From contig JAZTWV010000033.1 in assembly GCA_045636145.1 (NCBI GenBank), positions 1 to 53,305 on the forward strand: DNA of 53,305 nucleotides, in the 5' to 3' direction. Made by a program: the position numbers and the translations under genes. Positions 24,505-32,925 of the stretch are shown in pieces. Every line of letters begins with the position of its first letter. The stretch's first letter is position 1. A model generated the notes under the pieces. It was not told the origin of the DNA, searched no databases, and saw only the letters and a program-made list of their open reading frames with translations. Origin of the DNA: Flemingiibacterium sp045636145. Its GTDB lineage: Bacteria > Bacillota > Clostridia > Oscillospirales > CAG-272.

Positions 24505-25859
24505 CAAGAAAGATACCCAAAAGAATACTCACAGGTCTTCTGTCCTCAGTCGCCGCAGGAGTTGTCCCGCGTATGGGTGCTCCGTACATTGCAATCGGAC
24601 GAAACGAAGAGATAGAGGCACTTCTTTCTGACCTTGAAGCTGTCAACGACGGCGGTGCTTCCATGCGCTTTATTATAGGAAAATACGGAAGCGGAAAGAG
24701 CTTTCTTATTCAGCTTGTTCGCGGATTTTCTCTGGAGCGCGGATTTATAACCGCCGATGCCGATCTCTCGCCTGAAAGACGCATCTGCGGTGCTAAGGGA
24801 ACGGGAGTTGCCACCTACCGCGAGCTTATACGGAATCTGGCATCAAAATCCTCGCCTGACGGCGGTGCGCTCATGCAGATAATCGGCAAATGGCTCTCCG
24901 ATCTTCAGTCCTCAGTCGCCGCCGAGGGGCACGCCATCGGCTCGGACACCTTTATGCGAGAGCTTACCTCACGTATATATTCACAAACACGCGAGCTTGA
25001 AGCTCAGATCGGCGGCTTTGATTTTGCTACGGTTCTTACCACATACTATAAGGCATACATGGACGGAGACGAGGACAAAAAATCCGCCTGCATCCGTTGG
25101 CTCAGAGGCGAATATTCCACCAAAACCGAGGCAAGGAACGCCATGGGTATTTGTGTTGGCGGAATAATCGACGACGATAATTGGTACGAGTATATAAAAC
25201 TGCTTGCGGTATTTTTCAGAAAGATAGGCTACCGCGGATTTGTGGTTTTCATTGATGAGTGCGTGAATCTTTATAAGATAGCCAACCGAATTTCACGCGA
25301 GAACAACTATGAAAAGCTGTTGTCCATGTTTAATGATACCCTTCAAGGCAAAGCCGAGGGCTTGGCTCTTATCTTTGGCGGCACACCGCAGTTTCTTGAA
25401 GACACCAGGCGCGGACTCTTTTCCTACGAGGCTCTCCGAAGCAGGCTCTCCGACGGACAGTTCCAGAAGGACGGCTTCAAAAATCTTATCGGTCCTGTCA
25501 TCCGTCTGCGCAGACTGTCGGATGATGAGCTTTATGCTCTCGTCGCGCGTATAACAGGACTTCATGCCCAGAACTATTCATGGGAGCCTCGTGTTACAAA
25601 CGAGGATATGCTGACATTTTTGAAGATATGTCTTGAGCGTGCAGGAGCTGACACCATGATAACTCCGCGCGAGATAATCAGAGACTATATTACGGTTTTG
25701 AATATTCTTCTCCAGAATCCCGACACAACCTTTTCCGATGTTGTGGGAAGCGGTATTATAAAGCTGTCCCACGGCGAGGATGATGAAAACGACCTTCCCG
25801 ACACGCAGGACAGACCGCAGATAATAACGGACTTCTCTGCGGCAGATATTGAACTGTAA
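24492..25859 (+). CDS. BrxD-like ATP-binding protein (DUF2791)
   Basis: A 455-residue AAA-type ATPase of the BREX ATP-binding family, the group that includes BrxD of type 2 BREX. It opens with KRILTGLLSSVAAGVVPRMG and GRNEEIEALLSDL, has Walker A GKYGSGKSFL, then Walker B FVVFIDECVNLYK, a sensor-like IFGGTPQF, and the C-terminal lid RLRRLSDDELYALVARI and TPREIIRDYI. Its start overlaps the TerB-domain gene by 13 bases and its end is three bases before the helicase, so the three proteins are co-translated and probably form one complex. Role in DNA processing or defence is inferred from BrxD. Confidence 0.88.
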   Translation: MAEITRKIPKRILTGLLSSVAAGVVPRMGAPYIAIGRNEEIEALLSDLEAVNDGGASMRFIIGKYGSGKSFLIQLVRGFSLERGFITADADLSPERRICGAKGTGVATYRELIRNLASKSSPDGGALMQIIGKWLSDLQSSVAAEGHAIGSDTFMRELTSRIYSQTRELEAQIGGFDFATVLTTYYKAYMDGDEDKKSACIRWLRGEYSTKTEARNAMGICVGGIIDDDNWYEYIKLLAVFFRKIGYRGFVVFIDECVNLYKIANRISRENNYEKLLSMFNDTLQGKAEGLALIFGGTPQFLEDTRRGLFSYEALRSRLSDGQFQKDGFKNLIGPVIRLRRLSDDELYALVARITGLHAQNYSWEPRVTNEDMLTFLKICLERAGADTMITPREIIRDYITVLNILLQNPDTTFSDVVGSGIIKLSHGEDDENDLPDTQDRPQIITDFSAADIEL

Positions 25860-25862
25860 GGC

Positions 25863-28133
25863 ATGGAAACCCATATGACAGACAACGAAATTTTCTACCG
25901 ATTTTCGCCATTCATTCAGGATTTCATATACCGAAACGGATGGCAGGAGCTGAGAGCGGTTCAGCTTGTGGCGGCACGAGTGCTGTTTGAAACGGACAAA
26001 AACCTGCTCATCACGTCCTCCACCGCCTCAGGTAAGACAGAAGCGGCATTCTTCCCTATAATTTCAGATATGTATGAAGCTCCGCCAAGCAGTATCGGTG
26101 CACTTTACATCGCCCCCCTCAAAAGCCTTATAAATGACCAATTTTCACGTCTTGATGAGCTTCTCGATATGACCGGAATCCCCGTATTCCATTGGCACGG
26201 TGATGTGGCACAGTCACACAAGACAAAGCTTCTAAAAAATCCGCAGGGAATCCTGCAGATAACACCCGAATCCCTTGAAAGTATGCTCATGAACCGCTCA
26301 AATGATATAGTGCGGCTTTTTGGCGACCTTCGATATGTGGTAATTGACGAAATACACACCCTGACAGGCACGGACCGTGGAAATCAGATAATATGTCAGT
26401 TAGTGCGTATGGCGAGACTTATCGGACACACGCCGCGCCGCATAGGTCTCTCGGCTACCGTCGGTGATGCATCCCTTGCCGCAGAATGGCTTGGGGGCGG
26501 CACGGATGTGGAAACTGTCGTGCCCAAAATAATTGAGGGCAAAACAAAATGGCGGCTGGGCATGGAACATTTCTTCATCCAGGGCGATAATCTCGACCAA
26601 AGCCGCGATACACCGACGGCGGATTCGGACACATCTGTATCTGAAATGCCCTCGCGCGGCAAAGTTGAAATAGACCCCGGATATGAGTATATTTACGACT
26701 GTGCAAAAAACAAAAAAGCAATAATTTTCTCAAACTCCCGTGAGGAGACGGAATATGTTACGGCAACCATGCGTCAAATCGCCGACAACCGCCATGAACG
26801 GGACAATTTCCTCATACACCACGGCAATCTTTCCGCTTCCATACGCGAGGAAGCCGAATCAAAGATGAAAAACAGCGAGGAAAAATGCGTTACCTGCGCT
26901 ACGGTAACAATGGAGCTTGGCATTGATATCGGTAAGCTTGAGCGTATCATACAGAATGACGCCCCAAACTCCGTTTCAAGCTTTCTCCAACGCCTTGGAC
27001 GCTCAGGCAGACGTGACACACCGCCCGAAATGATGATGGTGTTCCGCGAGGAAAATCCTCTGCCTAATGCACCACTCCCCCAGCTTATTCCGTGGAGCTT
27101 TCTTCGGGCAATAGCCATAGTTCAGCTATATATTGAAGAAAAATTCATCGAACCGCCCTACACCAAAAAATTGCCGTTCAGCCTTGCTTTCCAACAAACT
27201 CTGTCGGTTCTTGCATCATCAGGAGAGCTTACACCCAAAAAACTTGCAGAGCGCATTCTCTCGCTTCCTGCCTTTAAACACATAAGCAAAGACGACTACC
27301 GCACACTGCTTATGAGTATGCTTCAAAACGATTTTCTGGAGCTTACCGAGGAAAAGGGGCTTATAGTGGGGCTTAAGGGTGAGCGTCTTATAAACAGCTT
27401 CAAATTCTATGCTGTGTTCAAGGACAGCGAGGATTATACGGTAAGATGCGAATCGGATGAGATAGGAACTATCACAACTCCGCCGCCCGTAGGTGACAGA
27501 TTTGCTCTTGCAGGTCGTGTGTGGGAGGTTGAGGAGCTTGATATTCCGAGAAAGCTCATTTATGTAAAAGCGGTAAAGGGCAAAATGGAGGTCTCCTGGC
27601 CGGGAGACTTTGGCGAGATACACACAAAGATACTTGAGCGTATGCGCCGCATACTCTTCGAGGACACCGTTTACCCGTATCTTAAGCCAAACGCTGTACA
27701 CCGACTTGAAATCGTGCGAAACCTCGCCCGAAACACGGGAATGCTTTCTCATTCTCTTGTTCCCCTTGGGGGATATACATGGTGTCTGTTCCCGTGGCTC
27801 GGCACACGCTCTTTCAGAACGCTTCGCAAATTCATCATGCAGAATGCGGCACGCTTCAAGATAACAAACCTTGAGTTTGAGGGCTGTTATTTCATGATGT
27901 TCAAAATGGAATCCGGCAGCGACTACGGTCTTATAAAAGGACTTTGCGACATTATCGACCGCGAGGGAATCGACAAATCGAAGCTTGTAAACGTGAACGA
28001 AATGCCCGTATTTGAAAAATACGACGATTTCATTCCGGCAGAGCTGCTCCGACGTCAGTACGCCGCAGACAAGCTCCGTTTGGATGAGATAAAGCTGCGA
28101 CTCCCTCAGATACTGTCGGAATATACAGATTAA
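25863..28133 (+). CDS. BrxHI/Lhr-like DEAD/DEAH-box helicase
   Basis: A 756-residue superfamily 2 helicase of the Lhr type, like BrxHI of type 2 BREX. Motif I is TASGKTEAAFFP, motif Ia YIAPLKSLINDQ, motif II DEIH, motif III GLSATVGD, motif V ATVTMELGIDIG and motif VI LQRLGRSGRRDTP. The C-terminal third resembles the winged-helix and Lhr core parts. A Ser/Asp/Thr-rich insert follows the first RecA domain. Lhr proteins unwind DNA or RNA:DNA in the 3' to 5' direction. Starts at ATG 25863 or ATG 25875 are both possible and neither has a clean ribosome-binding site, implying coupling to the ATPase gene. It ends overlapping a convergent small gene by four bases. Confidence 0.9.
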   Translation: METHMTDNEIFYRFSPFIQDFIYRNGWQELRAVQLVAARVLFETDKNLLITSSTASGKTEAAFFPIISDMYEAPPSSIGALYIAPLKSLINDQFSRLDELLDMTGIPVFHWHGDVAQSHKTKLLKNPQGILQITPESLESMLMNRSNDIVRLFGDLRYVVIDEIHTLTGTDRGNQIICQLVRMARLIGHTPRRIGLSATVGDASLAAEWLGGGTDVETVVPKIIEGKTKWRLGMEHFFIQGDNLDQSRDTPTADSDTSVSEMPSRGKVEIDPGYEYIYDCAKNKKAIIFSNSREETEYVTATMRQIADNRHERDNFLIHHGNLSASIREEAESKMKNSEEKCVTCATVTMELGIDIGKLERIIQNDAPNSVSSFLQRLGRSGRRDTPPEMMMVFREENPLPNAPLPQLIPWSFLRAIAIVQLYIEEKFIEPPYTKKLPFSLAFQQTLSVLASSGELTPKKLAERILSLPAFKHISKDDYRTLLMSMLQNDFLELTEEKGLIVGLKGERLINSFKFYAVFKDSEDYTVRCESDEIGTITTPPPVGDRFALAGRVWEVEELDIPRKLIYVKAVKGKMEVSWPGDFGEIHTKILERMRRILFEDTVYPYLKPNAVHRLEIVRNLARNTGMLSHSLVPLGGYTWCLFPWLGTRSFRTLRKFIMQNAARFKITNLEFEGCYFMMFKMESGSDYGLIKGLCDIIDREGIDKSKLVNVNEMPVFEKYDDFIPAELLRRQYAADKLRLDEIKLRLPQILSEYTD

Positions 28134-28375
28134 CCGCGCTTCAGCGTAATATCAAGTGCCAAAGCGCCACCCACCGCAAGCAGCAGTGACATAAGTATGT
28201 GCTCCATCTCAGCGACAAGCATCCCATAGAGTCTGGCGGCATCGTATGTATCAAGTGATGCTCTGCAAAATGCCGTATACAGTGCCGCCGCCGAGATGGG
28301 GGCAAGCAAGCATATTAAAAGCCGCTGTGACGTGGGCGCAAGGCGGAATTTTGATTTATTTCTTCTTTTTCTCAC
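28130..28375 (-). CDS. Small two-helix membrane protein, unknown function
   Basis: An 81-residue protein with a strongly basic N terminus (MRKRRNKSKFR) and two likely transmembrane helices (about 19-40 and 56-76). I do not recognise a family. The GTG start follows AAAGGA by eight bases, which supports a real gene. It converges on the helicase gene and overlaps its end by four bases, so expression of the two could interfere. No promoter of good quality was found upstream. Confidence 0.6.
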   Translation of the reverse strand: MRKRRNKSKFRLAPTSQRLLICLLAPISAAALYTAFCRASLDTYDAARLYGMLVAEMEHILMSLLLAVGGALALDITLKRG

Positions 28376-28470
28376 TTTTTAGTTCCTTTCAGTTTTTTCT
28401 ATAATTTATTGTAACATAAATGAAAGAAAAAATCATCAATCGAATTATGGAAGCACCGCCTTTAATCTCA

Positions 28471-28480
28471 CACAATTGTG
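28471..28480. promoter_or_regulatory. Short palindrome upstream of the isomerase gene
   Basis: CACAATTGTG is a perfect 10-bp palindrome 20 bp before the AGGAGG site. It may be an operator, but short palindromes also occur by chance. No clear promoter was found in this gap. Confidence 0.25.
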
Positions 28481-28512
28481 AAAACTAAACAATAACATTA
28501 AGGAGGATCGTT

Positions 28513-29307
28513 ACGGAAAATTCACGAATCGGAGTATCAAGTGCCTGTTTCTATCCTGAGGAAACGCTTGATTCCATAAAAAAATGCATCTGGCTCGGTT
28601 TTCGAAATATTGAGATATTCATGAACAGCTTTTCGGAGCTTGAAACACCGTATCTTAAAAAAATTGCCGATGTGTGCGACGAAAACGGGGTTAAGATAAC
28701 GTCAATCCACCCATTTACATCAGGATTTGAATATATGTACTTTTTCTCGGCATACAAAAAGCGTGCCAGGGACTCCATAGACTATTTTTACAAAAAATAC
28801 TTTGAAGCGGCAAGCTATCTCGGCGCGGACTATTTCGTTTTCCACGGCGATTCCCTGAAAGCACCCTTTTTCGGCATGGACAACTACTGTGAGGTGCTTT
28901 CAATGCTTATGGAAGCGGCAAAGGAGCAAGGTATAACGCTCATTCACGAAAATGTGTCTACCGCCAAAGCAGGAAACCCTGATTTTATGAAAGAGATACA
29001 CGACAGATTCGGTGAGGGTAATATCAAATTTGTATTTGACTTAAAGCAGACTGTCCGTGCAGGGTATGACCCACATAAAATGCTTGACGCCATGGGGAAT
29101 GATATCGTTCATGTGCATATTAACGATTGGCTGGATGGCGAATGCCGCTTGCCATATATGGGCAGGCTTGATGTGGACGGTGTAATAGCACGACTTGAAA
29201 AATCGGGATACACCGGGAAGTACATTATAGAGGTGTACCGTCAAAACTTTACCGACCCTGATGAAATTACCGAATCCGGTTTGAAGCTCTCTAAAACAAT
29301 AGGATAA
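28513..29307 (+). CDS. Sugar-phosphate isomerase/epimerase (TIM barrel) with non-standard start
   Basis: A protein of the AP-endonuclease-2 / xylose-isomerase-like superfamily. The barrel is seen in ADYFVFHGDSL, GITLIHENVST, NIKFVFDLKQTVRAGYD, DIVHVHINDWLDG and YIIEVYRQ, with Glu, His and Asp residues that bind a metal in the family. The conserved first strand (RIGVSSACFYPEETLDSIKK) is encoded before the first in-frame ATG at 28621. Between the preceding stop (28486) and 28621 no ATG, GTG or TTG is in frame. A perfect AGGAGG (28501-28506) is six bases before an ACG codon at 28513, taken here as the start. An ATG-to-ACG mutation or a sequence error is possible. Substrate unknown. Confidence 0.8.
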   Translation, partial: TENSRIGVSSACFYPEETLDSIKKCIWLGFRNIEIFMNSFSELETPYLKKIADVCDENGVKITSIHPFTSGFEYMYFFSAYKKRARDSIDYFYKKYFEAASYLGADYFVFHGDSLKAPFFGMDNYCEVLSMLMEAAKEQGITLIHENVSTAKAGNPDFMKEIHDRFGEGNIKFVFDLKQTVRAGYDPHKMLDAMGNDIVHVHINDWLDGECRLPYMGRLDVDGVIARLEKSGYTGKYIIEVYRQNFTDPDEITESGLKLSKTIG

Positions 29308-29320
29308 ATTTCCCTGTAAT

Positions 29321-29359
29321 AAAAAGGCATTTTTGCGTTTTAGTGAGAATGCCTTTTTT
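29321..29359 (+). terminator. Terminator after the isomerase gene
   Basis: Stem AAAAAGGCATT (29321-29331) with AATGCCTTTTTT (29348-29359); the last bases form the T run. Confidence 0.85.
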
Positions 29360-29455
29360 GCATTATGACCATAGTTATATAACGTAATTAGCACAAATTT
29401 CGTCACCCCATTACATTCACCAAAAAACGTCCCAAATTATCGGTGAAATTACCAA

Positions 29456-29484
29456 TTGACTTTTTTCGCGGGATGCTATATAAT
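29456..29484 (+). promoter_or_regulatory. Promoter of nrdD
   Basis: TTGACT (29456-29461), 17 bases, TATAAT (29479-29484). Confidence 0.8.
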
Positions 29485-29503
29485 AGATACTGCACGGTCG
29501 ACA

Positions 29504-29551
29504 ATACTATATCTTGTGGTGTCCGATTTCTTAAGATACTATATTTTGTGG
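29504..29551 (+). promoter_or_regulatory. Tandem NrdR boxes upstream of nrdD
   Basis: Two 16-bp near-copies, ATACTATATCTTGTGG (29504-29519) and ATACTATATTTTGTGG (29536-29551), match the NrdR box type ACACTATATATTGTGT. Their starts are 32 bp apart, about three helical turns, which is the spacing NrdR requires. They lie just downstream of the -10, so NrdR would block initiation or escape when dATP is high. Confidence 0.8.
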
Positions 29552-29630
29552 TGTTGCACCTTTTGCAGATTTTCGCCCAATCAACACATTTGGGCAGTTA
29601 ACATACATATTTTAACAAAGGAGACAGTCT

Positions 29631-31970
29631 ATGATAACCAAAATAATCAAGCGTGACGGCCGCGAAGCGCCGTTCAATATTGAGAAGATAGCACACGCCA
29701 TATTTATGGCGGCAGAAGCTGTCGGCGGACATGACTACAACACTGCAATGGAGCTTGCTTACAAGGTAGCAGATCAGCTTGAAACCGAATATGGCAAGAA
29801 CGGTCCTCCTACTGTAGAACAGATACAGGATACCGTCGAAAAGGTGCTTGTAAACAACGGTCACGCACGTACCGCAAAGGAATACATCCTTTACCGTGCT
29901 CAGCGTACCCGTGTTCGCGAGATGAACACCAAGCTTATGAAGACCTACGAGGACCTCACCTTCAAGGCCGCAAAGGATTCCGACATAAAGCGTGAGAATG
30001 CAAATATCAACGGCGACACCGCTATGGGCACGATGCTCAAATACGGCTCCGAGGGTGCTAAGCAGTTCTATGAGATGTACATTCTCGACCCTGTTCACGC
30101 AAAAGCGCACAACGAGGGCGATATACATATTCATGATATGGACTTCCTTACGCTGACCACCACCTGCTGTCAGATCGACATTCTGAAGCTTTTTGAAAAG
30201 GGATTCTCCACCGGTCACGGTTTTCTCCGTGCTCCAAACGATATCGCAAGCTATTCCGCCCTTGCCTGCATCGCCATTCAGTCAAACCAGAATGACCAGC
30301 ACGGCGGTCAGTCTATTCCCAATTTCGAATATGGAATGGCTCCCGGTGTAAAGAAGACATACAAAAAGCACTACAGAAAGAATCTTGCCAAGGCACTTGA
30401 GCTTCTCTGCGGTGTAGAGGATGCCGAGGATACCGCAAGAGCACTGCTTGAATCCCTCAAAAATGAGGCTACACTTGCTAACACCTCCGCATTTGTTGCA
30501 GAGATCACTGCCGCGCTCACCGAAAAATACGGCGAGGAAAAAGTGGCTCGCATTGTGGAATTCACACGCAAGTATGCCCTTTCAGAGACCGAGCGTGCCA
30601 CATATCAGGCAATGGAAGCTCTTATCCATAATCTTAACACCATGCACTCCCGTGCCGGTGCACAGATTCCGTTCAGCTCACTTAACTACGGTCTTGACAC
30701 CTCTGCCGAGGGCAGACTCGTAATGAAATCCATCCTCCTTGCCACCGAAGCAGGTCTTGGAAACGGCGAAACTCCCATATTCCCCATTCAGATACTCAAG
30801 GTCAAGGAAGGCATCAACTACAACCCCGGCGATCCCAACTACGACCTCTTCAAGCTTGCCTGCAAGGTTTCCGCAAAACGTCTCTTCCCCAACTTCTCGT
30901 TCATCGACGCGCCCTACAACCTTCGCTACTATCAGCCCGGCAAGCCGGAAACCGAGGTTGCGTACATGGGATGCCGTACCCGCGTAATGGCGAACAATTA
31001 CGACAAGAACAACGAGGTCGTAACCGGCAGAGGAAACCTCAGCTTTACTTCCGTAAACCTGCCCCGTATCGCTATCAACGCTAAGGGCAATATTGATTGG
31101 TTCTTTGACGAGCTTGACAGAAAGATAAACATCGTATTCGATCAGCTTCTCGACCGCTTCAAGATTCAGTCCGAGAAGACAGTCCGCAACTATCCGTTCC
31201 TTATGGGTCAGGGAATCTGGCTCGGCTCGGACAAGCTGGGAGTTGACGACAAGGTTGGCGAGGTGCTGAAGCACGGTACTCTTACAGTAGGCTTTATCGG
31301 TCTTGCAGAGTGCCTGAAAGCACTTACCGGCAAGCATCACGGTGAATCAGCGGATGCCCAGAATCTTGGTCTTGAAATCATCGGATTTATGCGCAAGCGT
31401 GCCGACGAGGCAAGCAAGAAGTACGGTCTTAACATCACAGTTATCGGTACTCCTGCCGAGGGTCTCTCCGGAAGATTCGTCCGTATAGACAAGAAGAAAT
31501 TCGGTATTATCGAGGGCGTTACCGACCGCGATTACTACACCAACTCCTTCCACATTCCTGTACACTACCCCATCTCCGCAAACGAAAAGATCAAGCTTGA
31601 AGCTCCTTACCACGAGCTTACTAATGCAGGTCATATCACCTATGTTGAGCTTGACGGCGATCCCATGGAAAACCTTGATGCATTCGAGCAGGTTATCCGC
31701 TGCATGAAGGAATCCGGAGTTGGATACGGCTCGATCAACCATCCCGTTGACCGCGACCCCGTATGCGGCTACACCGGTATCATCGGCAACGAATGTCCTC
31801 ACTGCCACCGCACCGAGGATGACGGACAGGGTAAATTTGAGCGTATCCGCCGCATCACCGGATACCTTGTAGGTACTCTTGACAGCTTCAACGATGCAAA
31901 GCGTTCCGAGGTCGACGACAGAGTTAAGCACTCCGTACTCTCCTCCGAGGCTGACGATTTGTTCAACTGA
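29631..31970 (+). CDS. nrdD: Anaerobic (class III) ribonucleoside-triphosphate reductase
   Basis: Makes deoxyribonucleotides from NTPs under anoxia with a glycyl radical. The 779 residues begin with an ATP-cone allosteric domain (about 1-95: IIKRDGREAPFNIEKIAHAI). The catalytic barrel follows with EGDIHIHDMDF, QSIPNFEYGMAPGV and MGCRTRV. A cysteine-rich zinc site (VCGYTGIIGNECPHC) precedes the radical loop RRITGYLVGT, with Gly744 as the likely radical site. GGAGA precedes the ATG. The activase gene nrdG, usually adjacent, is not here; the next gene is an unrelated ABC transporter. Regulation by NrdR is indicated by the paired boxes upstream. Confidence 0.97.
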   Translation: MITKIIKRDGREAPFNIEKIAHAIFMAAEAVGGHDYNTAMELAYKVADQLETEYGKNGPPTVEQIQDTVEKVLVNNGHARTAKEYILYRAQRTRVREMNTKLMKTYEDLTFKAAKDSDIKRENANINGDTAMGTMLKYGSEGAKQFYEMYILDPVHAKAHNEGDIHIHDMDFLTLTTTCCQIDILKLFEKGFSTGHGFLRAPNDIASYSALACIAIQSNQNDQHGGQSIPNFEYGMAPGVKKTYKKHYRKNLAKALELLCGVEDAEDTARALLESLKNEATLANTSAFVAEITAALTEKYGEEKVARIVEFTRKYALSETERATYQAMEALIHNLNTMHSRAGAQIPFSSLNYGLDTSAEGRLVMKSILLATEAGLGNGETPIFPIQILKVKEGINYNPGDPNYDLFKLACKVSAKRLFPNFSFIDAPYNLRYYQPGKPETEVAYMGCRTRVMANNYDKNNEVVTGRGNLSFTSVNLPRIAINAKGNIDWFFDELDRKINIVFDQLLDRFKIQSEKTVRNYPFLMGQGIWLGSDKLGVDDKVGEVLKHGTLTVGFIGLAECLKALTGKHHGESADAQNLGLEIIGFMRKRADEASKKYGLNITVIGTPAEGLSGRFVRIDKKKFGIIEGVTDRDYYTNSFHIPVHYPISANEKIKLEAPYHELTNAGHITYVELDGDPMENLDAFEQVIRCMKESGVGYGSINHPVDRDPVCGYTGIIGNECPHCHRTEDDGQGKFERIRRITGYLVGTLDSFNDAKRSEVDDRVKHSVLSSEADDLFN

Positions 31971-31979
31971 TTATAAAAA

Positions 31980-32018
31980 GTGCCCTCCGTGAGAGTTTTA
32001 AGCTTCCTCGGAGGGTAC
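31980..32018 (+). terminator. Hairpin after nrdD, probable terminator
   Basis: GTGCCCTCCG (31980-31989) pairs with CGGAGGGTAC (32009-32018) through nine base pairs and one G-T. The following sequence is only moderately T-rich. Confidence 0.5.
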
Positions 32019-32157
32019 TACTATTTATGTATGGGGATAGTTATAATCCGGACGGCTAAATATCCGAACCGTGTCCACAGTAAAGCGAGTTTTCTATAAC
32101 CGATTAGACATCGAAAATTACCGAACAGACAAAAAGCAACATTTCTCCATGTTTATA

Positions 32158-32166
32158 TGCTATAAT
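32158..32166 (+). promoter_or_regulatory. Extended -10 promoter of the ABC/LytTR cassette
   Basis: TGCTATAAT is a perfect extended -10 element about 30 bp before the ATPase gene. No convincing -35 is present, which extended -10 promoters do not need. Confidence 0.55.
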
Positions 32167-32196
32167 GGTATAAAAGCAGAATGGAGGATACGTCTG

Positions 32197-32925
32197 ATGC
32201 AAGATATTAAAATAACTAAGCTTACCAAACGGTATAAAAAGCTGACCGCTGTGGATAATCTTAATTTAGAAATTCGTCGGGGCGAGTTATTTTCGCTGCT
32301 TGGTGTCAACGGTGCAGGGAAGACAACAACAATAAAAATGCTGACCGGTCTAACTAAGCCATCCAGCGGCGAGGCTTTAGTCGGCGGCTACAGCATATCG
32401 AAGCAGTCAGACGAGATAAAGCAGATAATTGGCGTATCTCCCCAAGAAACCGCTGTTGCACCGAACCTTTCAGTGAAAGAAAATCTGGAGCTGATATGCG
32501 GTATCCACGGATTTTCCAAAGAAAAAACCGTGGCAAAGATAAATGAGCTTTCAGAGAGGTTTACTCTGGATACCGTTTTGCATAGAAAAGCCGGCAAGCT
32601 ATCCGGCGGTTGGCAGAGGCGTGTCAGCATTGCAATGACACTGATCAGCGAGCCGAAAATTCTATTTCTTGATGAACCTACTCTTGGACTTGATGTCATT
32701 GCAAGACGTGATCTGTGGGAAACGATTCGTTCTTTGAAAGGTAAAGTTACTATTATCCTGACCACACACTATATGGAGGAAGCGGAGGCACTTTCCGATA
32801 GAATCGGCATTATGAAAGGCGGCAGACTTCTTGCCGTAGGAACGGCAGAAGAGCTTCGTGCAAAAGCAGGAGCCAACGACTTTGAAACCGCTTTCATTTC
32901 TATTGTGAAGGAGGATGCGGTATGA
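32197..32925 (+). CDS. ABC transporter ATP-binding protein
   Basis: A 242-residue ATPase of the DrrA/CcmA-like group of ABC-2 exporters. Walker A is LGVNGAGKTTTIKML, the signature LSGGWQRR (with W in place of the usual Q), Walker B ILFLDEPTLGLD, and the H loop TTHYMEEAE. ATG 32197 has GGAGG ten bases upstream; an in-frame ATG 126 bases earlier lies before the promoter and would add unrelated residues. It overlaps the permease gene by four bases (ATGA). The pair is followed by LytTR and DUF3021 genes, an arrangement common in Firmicutes. Confidence 0.93.
   Translation: MQDIKITKLTKRYKKLTAVDNLNLEIRRGELFSLLGVNGAGKTTTIKMLTGLTKPSSGEALVGGYSISKQSDEIKQIIGVSPQETAVAPNLSVKENLELICGIHGFSKEKTVAKINELSERFTLDTVLHRKAGKLSGGWQRRVSIAMTLISEPKILFLDEPTLGLDVIARRDLWETIRSLKGKVTIILTTHYMEEAEALSDRIGIMKGGRLLAVGTAEELRAKAGANDFETAFISIVKEDAV

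Noticed and set aside
22774..28133. Complete BREX system
   Set aside because: No PglX methylase, PglZ phosphatase, BrxC, PglW or BrxA/B nearby; only BrxD- and BrxHI-like genes are present.
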